A DNA stretch of 35,244 bases from Opitutia bacterium (GTDB lineage: Bacteria; Verrucomicrobiota; Verrucomicrobiia; Opitutales; Opitutaceae), in assembly GCA_947453695.1 (NCBI GenBank), contig CANGHW010000047.1, positions 1 through 35,244 of the forward strand. Reading direction: 5' to 3'. Below the pieces are notes generated by a model, which was not told where the DNA came from, did not search any database, and worked only from the letters and a program-made list of their open reading frames with translations. This document shows, piece after piece, positions 25,040 to 33,100 of this stretch (position 1 is its first letter; each line of letters starts with the position of its first letter). Position numbers and translations under genes: made by a program.

Positions 25040-26754
25040 TTTTTTTCCCACGCGAGGCGGACGCCTTGGGCAGTCAGGGCGGATTGGAAATCGCGGAGGA
25101 GGTCGGGCTTGGCGCGGACGGAGCGCGGGGAGGTTTTCTTCGCGAGGCAGAAGGCCACGAGTGCGCCGACGGATTCGCCGATGTTCCATTCGACCGGGTG
25201 CAGGCGGTAGCAGCCGTTGGTGATGTGCGTCACGCCGAGGTTTTTGCAGGCGGGAAGCAGATTCTCCATGCGGCGGGGGAGGAGGGCGCCGAGCGGGATT
25301 TGGAAGGGGAGTGCAGGGACGTCGATGTAGTTGTCGCCGCCGCTGCTGGGGTGGAGGTCGATGGCGTAGCTGCCGATGCCGACAGTGTCGGGGAACTGCT
25401 CGGCATGCACGGGCGCGGGTGCGGCGACGTTGAGGGCGGCGCGGCGGGCGTCGGCGCCGACATGGAGTTCGGTGACGGTAAACTCGGCTTTGATGCGGCG
25501 GCTCTCGCGGATGTAGGGATATTTCGCGAGGCCATCCTCGGTGCCGACGATGTCGGGGCGGAGGCGGAGGCCGGGCCAACCGGTGCCGCCGTCGGGGCGC
25601 GGGGCGGCGGTTTGCATCCAGTAGAGGAGCGAGAGGCTGAGTTGCTTGGCGCGGTCGACGTGGAGGGCGAACTCGGCGGCGGGGACATCGACGAGGTTGC
25701 CGAGCATGTAGTCGTTTTGCGGCCAGTTCACGAGGGTGGTGTCGCCGGCGTAGGTGCCGGGGACGAAGTTCGTGCGGTCGACGATGCGGCGGTATTTGAA
25801 GAGGCCGGTGCCCTTCGCGGGGTCCATGCCCATGGCGAACGGCTTCAAGGTGCGGGGCTGCGAATAGTAGTGGCTGAGGAGCGGGCCGGACCAGGCGGGG
25901 GTGAGGGGCGGGACGTGGTCGCGCCAGAAGACGTAGTCACGCGGGCGGTCGATCGTGTGGTCCTCGCCGGCGAGATACTCCATCGCGAAGCAGCAAGTGA
26001 ACGACTGCTGGTTCTTTGGCTGATACTCCGGTTTCGCGTGGGGCTCGCCGGTGTCGCGCTGCGCTTCGGCGCCGGTGACGTATTCGGTTTTGGTGAGCGG
26101 GAGGAGGTCGCCGAGCTCGGTTGCGTCCGCGAAATACGGGGCGCGGAGGATGAGTTCGCGGCCGGACTCGGCGTTGCGGACGCGCACGGCTTCGACGCGA
26201 TCGCCGGTGACGGCGGCATCGACGGCGGTGTGGCGGAGGAGAATCTGCACGCGGCTGCTGGCGACGTGCGGGGCGAGGAGCTCGGTGAGGACGGCGAGGG
26301 CGACGCGGGGCTCGTGGCAGAGTTTGGAGACGGAGCCGTTGCCGGGATTGAGGGCGGGATTGGCGCGGGCGGCGTCGGTGAGCGGGAAGTGGCGCGCGTA
26401 GTAGTCGCGCACGCCGCGGCGGAAGGCCTGGTAGCTGCGGGTGCCACCGACGGTTTCAATGAGGGCGTTTTCGTCGGGCGGGACGGCTTGGGAGGTGAGC
26501 TGGCCGCCGATCCAGTCGGTCTCCTCGGTCATGATCACGCGGAGGCCGGCGCGGGCGGCGGAGAGAGCCGCGGCACAACCGCCGACGCTGCCGCCGAGGA
26601 TGATGAGATCGGCGGAGAGTTCGCGGGCGGGAGCGGAGGATTTCGCGGTGGGGGCGGGCGCGGCCGGTTGGGCGCGGGTGAGGGACGGGGCGGCGAGGGC
26701 GGCGGGAATGAAGAGGCCGGAGCGTTTGAGGAAGGTGCGGCGGGTCGGGAGCAT
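25036..26754 (-). CDS. Tat-exported FAD-dependent oxidoreductase (PF12831 type), 572 aa
   Basis: The start at ATG 26752-26754 gives an ideal Tat signal: T4-R5-R6-T7-F8-L9-K10, then FIPAALAAPSLTRAQ. A longer frame to 26802 runs through a REP element. The FAD-binding Rossmann motif is LIILGGSVGGCAAALSAARAG, an altered GxGxxG in which the first glycines read GGSVGG, followed by TDWIGGQLT. The C-terminal part (LGVTHITNGCYRLHPVEWNIGESVGAL) is typical of the FAD_oxidored family common in Verrucomicrobia and Planctomycetes. Likely oxidises a sugar-like or organic substrate in the periplasm; the substrate is unknown. It lies downstream of the TonB-dependent receptor on the same strand. Its C-terminal Trp-Glu-Lys-Lys is followed by a REP-derived TAG stop. 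Confidence 0.9.
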   Translation of the reverse strand: MLPTRRTFLKRSGLFIPAALAAPSLTRAQPAAPAPTAKSSAPARELSADLIILGGSVGGCAAALSAARAGLRVIMTEETDWIGGQLTSQAVPPDENALIETVGGTRSYQAFRRGVRDYYARHFPLTDAARANPALNPGNGSVSKLCHEPRVALAVLTELLAPHVASSRVQILLRHTAVDAAVTGDRVEAVRVRNAESGRELILRAPYFADATELGDLLPLTKTEYVTGAEAQRDTGEPHAKPEYQPKNQQSFTCCFAMEYLAGEDHTIDRPRDYVFWRDHVPPLTPAWSGPLLSHYYSQPRTLKPFAMGMDPAKGTGLFKYRRIVDRTNFVPGTYAGDTTLVNWPQNDYMLGNLVDVPAAEFALHVDRAKQLSLSLLYWMQTAAPRPDGGTGWPGLRLRPDIVGTEDGLAKYPYIRESRRIKAEFTVTELHVGADARRAALNVAAPAPVHAEQFPDTVGIGSYAIDLHPSSGGDNYIDVPALPFQIPLGALLPRRMENLLPACKNLGVTHITNGCYRLHPVEWNIGESVGALVAFCLAKKTSPRSVRAKPDLLRDFQSALTAQGVRLAWEKK

Positions 26755-26779
26755 GTGGCGGAAAAGGGGGAACGAAAAT

Positions 26780-26802
26780 GGCGGGCGTAAAGCCCGCCCC
26801 AC
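26780..26802 (-). repeat. REP-type hairpin, GTGG foot
   Basis: Minus strand: GTGG, perfect 7-bp stem GGCGGGC / GCCCGCC, loop TTTAC. It differs from 107-129 only in the loop and lies in the leader of the FAD oxidoreductase gene. Confidence 0.8.
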
Positions 26803-26813
26803 AGTGGGGAAAT

Positions 26814-26837
26814 CCCGGCTCGCACGAGCTGGGCTGG
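26814..26837 (-). repeat. Decayed REP-type hairpin (foot CCAG)
   Basis: Minus strand: CCAG in place of GTAG, then CCCAGCTC, GTGC, GAGCCGGG; one stem mismatch. It clearly resembles 16930-16953. It lies between the TonB-receptor stop and the FAD oxidoreductase gene. Confidence 0.55.
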
Positions 26838-26881
26838 TTTACGATGACGGAAATGCGGGCACGGGCCCTGGCCGGCCCGCC

Positions 26882-29800
26882 TCAATACGTGCCCTTCATG
26901 GCGAAGGTCCAGGAGACGCCGGTGGTCTCATTGCGGGTCCAGACGGGGGCGGTGGGGGCGACCACCTGCATGTTGATGTAGGGGGTATTGGTGAGGTTGC
27001 GGGCGTTGACGCTGAGGCTCAGGTGGTTGGTAAGGCGCCAGGCGGCGCCGGCGTCGAGGTTGGAACGGTGGCGGCGGTAGCTGAGGCCGGTGTTGGAGAG
27101 GGGGACGTCGTCAGACCAGGTCCAGTTGACGTTGGTGGAGAAGCGACCGAGCGCGTAGTTGAGGCCGCTGGACACCATGTGCGGGGCGAGGTTGATGGTG
27201 ATAATCTCGGCGTAGTTGCGGGTGTAGGCGGCGCGGACGGAGAGGCGCTTGAACGGCTGCGGGAGGAAGGAGAGGGACTGGCTGTATTCGACCTCCATGC
27301 CGCGGATTTGGACGCGGGTGTCGCTGTTGCCGGTGGTGACGAAACGGTAGCTGGAGAGATCGTCGTCGCCGTTGTAGCCGAATTCCTGGGGCGGGATGGT
27401 CTTGGCGATGTGCAGGTCCTTCACGCGGTTTTGGAAGAGACTGACGCTGAGCTGGCCGACGGGCTCGAAGTAGTAGGCGAGGCGGGCGGCGTAGTTGTCG
27501 GAGGTCTCGGGGGCGAGGTTGGGATTGGGCGCGGTGACGGTTTGGTTGACGTCGTTGATGCTCCAGACGCCGACGAGGTTGGCGTAGGTGGGGCGCTTGA
27601 TGGTGCTGCTGTAGCCAACGTGGAGGCTGAGGTTGTCGGAGAAGCGGTATTTCACGGATCCGCTGGGGAAGAAGTTGTCGTATAGGCCGGTGCGGTGGAT
27701 CTGGGGCTGGGAGAAGTATTGGAACTGGAGGCCGGGGATGGTGGTGGCGCGGCCGTTGGCGACGGGGAAGCCGGCGGCGCGCGTCTCGGCGGGCGTGCGC
27801 GGGTCGTATTCGGTGGCGTCGGTGTTGGTCTGCTCCCAACGAAGGCCGGCGCGGAATTTGAAGGCGCCGAGGACGGTGTCGGCCATGGCGAAGCCGGCGC
27901 GGATGTCTTCCTCGTAGCGCTTATGGTTGGCGACGTAGGCGGTGTAGTAGTTGGCGGCGTTGAGATTCTGGCGGAAGGCGGTGGGGTTGGCATTGTAGAC
28001 TTGGGCGACGCGCTCGAGGTCGGTCATGAAGACCTTGCCGCCCGAGATGGACGTGATGCTGCCGTTGGTGATGCCGAAGTCGTATTCGTAGCCGGAGCGG
28101 TAGTTGGCCCACGGGCCGTTGACGATGGGGGTGGTGCCATTGCCGTAGTAGTCGGCGCGGCGGGCGAGTTGGTCGTCCTCGAATTTGCGGAGCTCGTAGC
28201 GGTCTTTGATGCCGGCCTTCCAGATGACGGGGAGGAAGCGGCGGGTTTTCAGCGTGCCGATGATTTCGCCGCTGGCCATGTCGGAGCGGGAGAAGCGGCC
28301 GTCGTTGAGCGAGACCGGAGCGGTGCCGGCGGCGTAGGTGTAGCTGGCGCCGTTGGCGATATCGGGGCCGGAGATTTGGGTGAAGTGCCAGTCGTTGGAC
28401 TCGGGAGAAGAGCGAGTGGCGCGGAAGTTGGCGCCGTTGACGGTGGGGCTGTTGACGTCGCGGACGGCGTTGCGGTGCGTGAGCGGGTCATACCAGCTCG
28501 TGGCATCGGAGAAGGCGAACTTGGCTTCGAGTTCGAAGTTGCCCGAGGTGTAGAAGAGCTTCGGGACGACGGTGGTGGTCTCGCCCATTTTCGACACGGC
28601 GACGGGATTGGCGACGACGCTCGCGGCGGTGGAGTTGGTGGTGAAGTCGGTGTAGGGATTGCCGGTGACGAGGGCGCGCGAGCCGGTGTTAAACGTCACG
28701 GTGCGCTGGGGGGTCCAGAGGTCGGCGTAGTTGTAGACGAGTCCGAGGGAGAGAGCCAACTTGGGGGTGAGCTTGTAGTCGGTGGTGAGCGTGGTGGCGA
28801 AGCGCTTGTTGAAGCGCGGGGCGTGCTGGAAGCTGAGGGCGGTGATGACCTCGGGCCGCGAGTCGGTGGTGGTCGGGGTGCGATTGTAGGTGAGGGTGGA
28901 GATCATGGTCTCCTGGTAGACGTTGGACTCGCTGATGTTGAGGACGACGCCGAGGCGCTTGTTGAGGAAGACATCGGAGTATTCAAAAATCCCGCCGGGG
29001 CGGAGTTTGTAGAACGTGCCGGAATCATTCGGCCCGCGGGTTTTATCGAAATTGAAGGCCTCGGAGTGGGCGGCGAAGTTGACCTGCCAGGAGACGCGGC
29101 GGCCGGCGCGGTCGAAGGCGCGCTTGGTCTTGAGGTTGATGGTGCCGGCGGAGGCGTTGGCATCGACGTCGGCGGAGACGGTCTTGGAGACCTCGATGGA
29201 CTCCATGCTGTTGAGGGAGGCCATCTCCATGGTGAAGGCGCGGGCATTGCCGGCGGCGCCGGCGTTGGCATCGGCGGAGGCGAGGGAGACGCCGTCGACG
29301 GTGACGGAGGTGTATTCGGAGCCGAGGCCGCGGAGGCGGACGTTGCGGACCTCGCCGTAGAAGAGGTCGAGGTCGACGCCGGGCATGTTGCGGAGGAATT
29401 CGCCGATGTTGCCCTCGGCGTTGTCGCCGAAGGCATCGGAGGCGACGGTGTTGGTGACGTTCATGGATTTGCGCTGGTCCATGATGGCCTTGGCGGCGCC
29501 CTCGCGGTCGGTGGCGACGGTGAAGGCCTGAAGCTTAACGGTGCTGTCGGCCATGGGGCCGGAGGAGGCGTCCTGGAGCGTGCTGACGAGCTCGAAATTC
29601 TTCGTGGCGGTGGCGCCGGCGGTGACGTCGACGGTGGCCGTGACCTTGCGGTAACCGGTGTAGCTGACCTCGACGGTGACGCGACCGGCGGGGACGGGTG
29701 AGAGGCGGAAGGCGCCCTCGTCTTCGGAGATCACGGTGTCGCCGCTCTCGACGATGCGGATCTGGGCGTTGCGGAGATATTCGCCGGTGGCGGGATTGAA

Positions 29801-29908
29801 GACGCGGCCGACGATGGTGCCGGCGGCGGGTTGGGCGAAGGCGGGCAGCGCGGTGAGGAGCGCGGCGCAGACGAAGGCGAGCAGGGTGCGGACAGGGGTG
29901 GAGGGCAT
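26882..29908 (-). CDS. TonB-dependent outer-membrane receptor, 1008 aa
   Basis: ATG 29906-29908 opens a signal peptide (RTLLAFVCAALLTALPAFAQ); the 28-codon longer frame lacks one at its start. Mature residues about 28-110 form a carboxypeptidase-regulatory-like beta domain (GTIVGRVFNPATGEYLRNA). The plug follows, with NIGEFLRNMPGVDLD, VRLRGLGSEYTSVTVDGV and SMESIEVSKTVSADVDANA-SAGTINLKTK. The remainder is a barrel with alternating aromatic strands, including FFPSGSVKYRFSDNLSLHVGYS and a C-terminal aromatic (TFAMKGTY). It is of the TonB-dependent sugar/oligomer receptor type abundant in Opitutaceae; the ligand is unknown. The Tat FAD oxidoreductase is next downstream, suggesting uptake coupled to oxidation, which is inference. 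Confidence 0.92.
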   Translation of the reverse strand: MPSTPVRTLLAFVCAALLTALPAFAQPAAGTIVGRVFNPATGEYLRNAQIRIVESGDTVISEDEGAFRLSPVPAGRVTVEVSYTGYRKVTATVDVTAGATATKNFELVSTLQDASSGPMADSTVKLQAFTVATDREGAAKAIMDQRKSMNVTNTVASDAFGDNAEGNIGEFLRNMPGVDLDLFYGEVRNVRLRGLGSEYTSVTVDGVSLASADANAGAAGNARAFTMEMASLNSMESIEVSKTVSADVDANASAGTINLKTKRAFDRAGRRVSWQVNFAAHSEAFNFDKTRGPNDSGTFYKLRPGGIFEYSDVFLNKRLGVVLNISESNVYQETMISTLTYNRTPTTTDSRPEVITALSFQHAPRFNKRFATTLTTDYKLTPKLALSLGLVYNYADLWTPQRTVTFNTGSRALVTGNPYTDFTTNSTAASVVANPVAVSKMGETTTVVPKLFYTSGNFELEAKFAFSDATSWYDPLTHRNAVRDVNSPTVNGANFRATRSSPESNDWHFTQISGPDIANGASYTYAAGTAPVSLNDGRFSRSDMASGEIIGTLKTRRFLPVIWKAGIKDRYELRKFEDDQLARRADYYGNGTTPIVNGPWANYRSGYEYDFGITNGSITSISGGKVFMTDLERVAQVYNANPTAFRQNLNAANYYTAYVANHKRYEEDIRAGFAMADTVLGAFKFRAGLRWEQTNTDATEYDPRTPAETRAAGFPVANGRATTIPGLQFQYFSQPQIHRTGLYDNFFPSGSVKYRFSDNLSLHVGYSSTIKRPTYANLVGVWSINDVNQTVTAPNPNLAPETSDNYAARLAYYFEPVGQLSVSLFQNRVKDLHIAKTIPPQEFGYNGDDDLSSYRFVTTGNSDTRVQIRGMEVEYSQSLSFLPQPFKRLSVRAAYTRNYAEIITINLAPHMVSSGLNYALGRFSTNVNWTWSDDVPLSNTGLSYRRHRSNLDAGAAWRLTNHLSLSVNARNLTNTPYINMQVVAPTAPVWTRNETTGVSWTFAMKGTY

Positions 29909-30031
29909 GGCAGTCGAAGGGAGAGGGTAAGTCTGGCCGGGGGAACGAACGGACGAGGGGGCGTGAACGGGGCGCGACGTTGCAAGACGCACCGAATGGT
30001 TACAAGCGCGGGGTGGTGCAGGCTGAGACGG

Positions 30032-30067
30032 AAAATAAAAAACCGGCCGGAGGTAATCCGGCCGGTT
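30032..30067 (-). terminator. Rho-independent terminator of the large surface-protein gene
   Basis: Perfect 11-bp stem (30041-30051 with 30057-30067, arm AACCGGCCGGA) around a 5-nt loop. On the minus strand it continues into TTTTTTATTTT. It lies about 70 bp past the stop of the 30135 gene, with a REP element in between, and shields the TonB-receptor gene from read-through. Confidence 0.85.
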
Positions 30068-30080
30068 GTGAGGCGCTGAG

Positions 30081-30103
30081 CCCGGGCTGAAGCACCGGGC
30101 TAC
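30081..30103 (-). repeat. REP-type hairpin, GTAG foot
   Basis: Minus strand: GTAG, CCCGGTGC, TTCA, GCCCGGG; outer five pairs intact, inner part mismatched. It lies between the stop at 30135 and the terminator stem. Confidence 0.6.
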
Positions 30104-30134
30104 GAGTGGGGGCGGGCGGTGAGGCGGCGAAGGT

Positions 30135-33100
30135 TTAAGGAATTTCGTAAACTTCGACGAGGGCGGTGCCGGTGGTGGTGCCGGAGACCTGGGCGGTGTA
30201 GGCGCCGGGGGCGAGGGTGATGATCACGGCGGCATCCTTGGCGCCGGCACCGAGGGCGAAGGCGCCGGTGGCCTGCGCGGCGGTGGTGAGCTCGGCGGCG
30301 GTGGCGGCGGCCTGCTGGGTGCTGAGCGGCGTGGGCACCGACCAGTCGTCATTTTGGGCGATGACGGTGGAGCCGCTGAAGACCGCGAGGCGCGGGTCGG
30401 CGAGCGTGCCGGGGACACCGAAGGCACCGAGTCCGGGGCCGATGCCGCGGACGAGGACGCGTTTGGGGGTGTTGCCGGTGATGACGAAGCCGCCGATCAA
30501 GAGGCCGTCGGCGCCGGGTTCGACGGTGCCACGGGTCGAGATGTTGACCAGGCGCTGGGGCTCGACGGTCCCGGAGGTGTTGCCGTCGTAGATCTCGGCG
30601 AGACCGACGCCGGTTTCCGCACCCGCGGTGACCTGCATGGTGTAGGCGCCGGGGGCGAGGGTGGCGACGAGGGCGGCGTCTTTGGCGCCGGGGGCGAGGG
30701 CGAAGGCGCCGGTGGCGGCGGCGATCGCCGCGGAGTCACCGCCGGGGGCATCGTCGTTTTCGGCGATGACCTTGCCGGTGGAGTCGAAGAGTTGCAGGCG
30801 CGGATTGACGAGGGCGCCACTGACGCCGAAGGCGGTGAGGGCGGGACCGACGCCGCGCAGGAGGACGAGCTTCGGGGCGGTGCCGCCGACGACGAAGCCG
30901 GTGATCAGCGAGCGACCCGCCGCCGGCGCGATGCGGACGCGCGACGAGAGGTTGACGATCCGGTCTGTGCGGGCGACGGCGGTGGAGATGCCGGAGAAGC
31001 TGACCGTGGCTTGGTTGGGCGCGGCGATCGTGCCGGAGACTGAGGTGGTGGTCGCGTCGATCGCGCCGGCGATGGTGGCGCCGGGGGCCGAGATGGCGAA
31101 CTTGCCGTCGGCGGTGATGGTGCCGAGCGCGCCGGTGCTGGCCACGGCACTGGAGGTCACCACGAGCACCTGACCGTTGGGGCCGACGACGGTGGTGGTG
31201 CCACCGCCGGAGGAGTTGACGTTCGTGGATTGGTAAAACCCGGCGAGCGCCGCGGTGTTGCCGGTGCGGGCCTGGACGGGAGTGGAGAAGGCGACCCGCA
31301 GGGCGGCGATGCGTCCCGTGAGGGTGCTGCCGGTGAGGGCGCCGGTGAGTTCGAGCGAGCGGCCGGCGCTGGTGAAGGGTGCGCTGTAGGTGCCGTTGGC
31401 ATTGAGGGTGAAGTCCACGGAGACGTTGAGGCCGAGGGCGGCCGAGACGATGAGGACGGTGCCGCGGCGGGTGTCGCTGTAGTAGGCGGCGGCGATGTCA
31501 CCGGTTTTGGCGGTGACGGTGCGTTCGCCGGCGGCGACGAAGAATTCGCCGCGGCCGGAGGCACCGCCGAGGACGCCGGGGTCATCGATCAGGTCGCCGA
31601 AGAAGGTGTCGGCGACGAACGGAGTGACGCGGAACGAGACGATGACGTTCGGTGCAGCCGGGATCGTGGCCGTGCCGGCTTGCGAGGCCTGGAGCACGAC
31701 GGTGCCGGGGGCGCCGGTGAGCACGACCGTGGAGCCGGACAAGGTGGCCGGACCGCTGACGACGAGGAGCGTGACCGGCAGGCCGGAGGAGGCGCGGGCC
31801 ACCACGGCGAAGGGCGCGTCGCGGGTCGTGTGGTCGGCGATCGGGTCGAGCTGGATGGTCTGGTTTTGGGTGTTCTCGGTGGCCACGACCGTGCGGTCGG
31901 CCGAGGCGGGGAGGTAGTTGTCGTTGCCCGCTTGCGTGGCGCGCAGGACGACGCTGCCGGCGGCGCGGAAGGAGACCGTGGTCCCGTTGACCGAGGCGGG
32001 GCCGCTCACCACGGAGAACGTGACGGGCAGGCCCGAGCTGGCGGTGGCGGTGAGCGAGAGCGGCGTGCCGACCGTAGGCGTGCCGGCGGGAGCGGTAAAC
32101 GTGACGGTCTGGGTGGCCGGGGCGATCACGAGGGTGGCTGTGGCGCTGCCGCTGTAGTTGCCGTCGGTGACGACGGACGAGACGGTGTAGCTGCCGGCAT
32201 TCGTCGGAGCGGCGGTGCCGCTGTTGCCGTAGGTAAGCGAGGCGGTGGCAAACGGCGTGACGGTGAGGGCGACCAGCTTAGGTGTGCCGTCGTAGACCTG
32301 CGCGAGGTTGGTCAACGCGACGGTGACCGGGGCGGGGATGATCGTCGCGGTGGCGGTCGGTTGGCTCAACGTGTAGTTGCCAGCATCGGCGCCGGTGAGG
32401 GTGAGTCCGACGATGGTGACAGTTTTGCCGGCCCCGGCGTTGGCATTCGCGAAGGTGCCGGTGGCCGCGCTGGAAACGAGAGAGACCGCTTCCGCGGGCG
32501 TGGCGGCGACGACGCCCACGAGGCTGGCGCCGGTGAAGGACAAGGTCGCGGTGGAGTTACGGTCGTAGATCTTGTTGGCGGCGGTGGCGCCGGCGACGGT
32601 GAGGGGCTTGGCCGTGATGTCGGCCGTGGTGGCGGGCTGCGTGAGGGTGTAGTTGGCCGAGGTGGCGTCGACGGCGAGCGTGAGGCCGGCGACGGTCACG
32701 GGTTTGGCGGTGCCGATGGTCTTGGTCGCGAAGGAGCCGATGGCGGCGTTCTTGACGAGGGTGACGGTGTCGCCCGCGACCACGCCCACGAGGGTCGCGG
32801 CGGCGGTGTTCAACGTGGCCACGGTGGTGGCGTCGTAAACGCGGCTGTTGGCGGTGAGGCCGGCGACCGTGAGGTTTACCTTGGCGATGGAGAGGGCGAG
32901 ATTGGCGGTGCCTTGGTTACCCGCGGCGTCGGTGGCAGAGAGGACGACGGTGAAGTTGCCGCTCGTGGTGGCGGCACCGGAGATGGCGCCGCTCGTGGGA
33001 TTGATCGTGAGGCCGGCGGGGAGGTCGGTGGCGCCGTAGCGCACCGCAGCGCCCGAAGCGGCCGCCGTGTAGCTGAAGGCTGCCTTGTAGGTCGTGCTGG

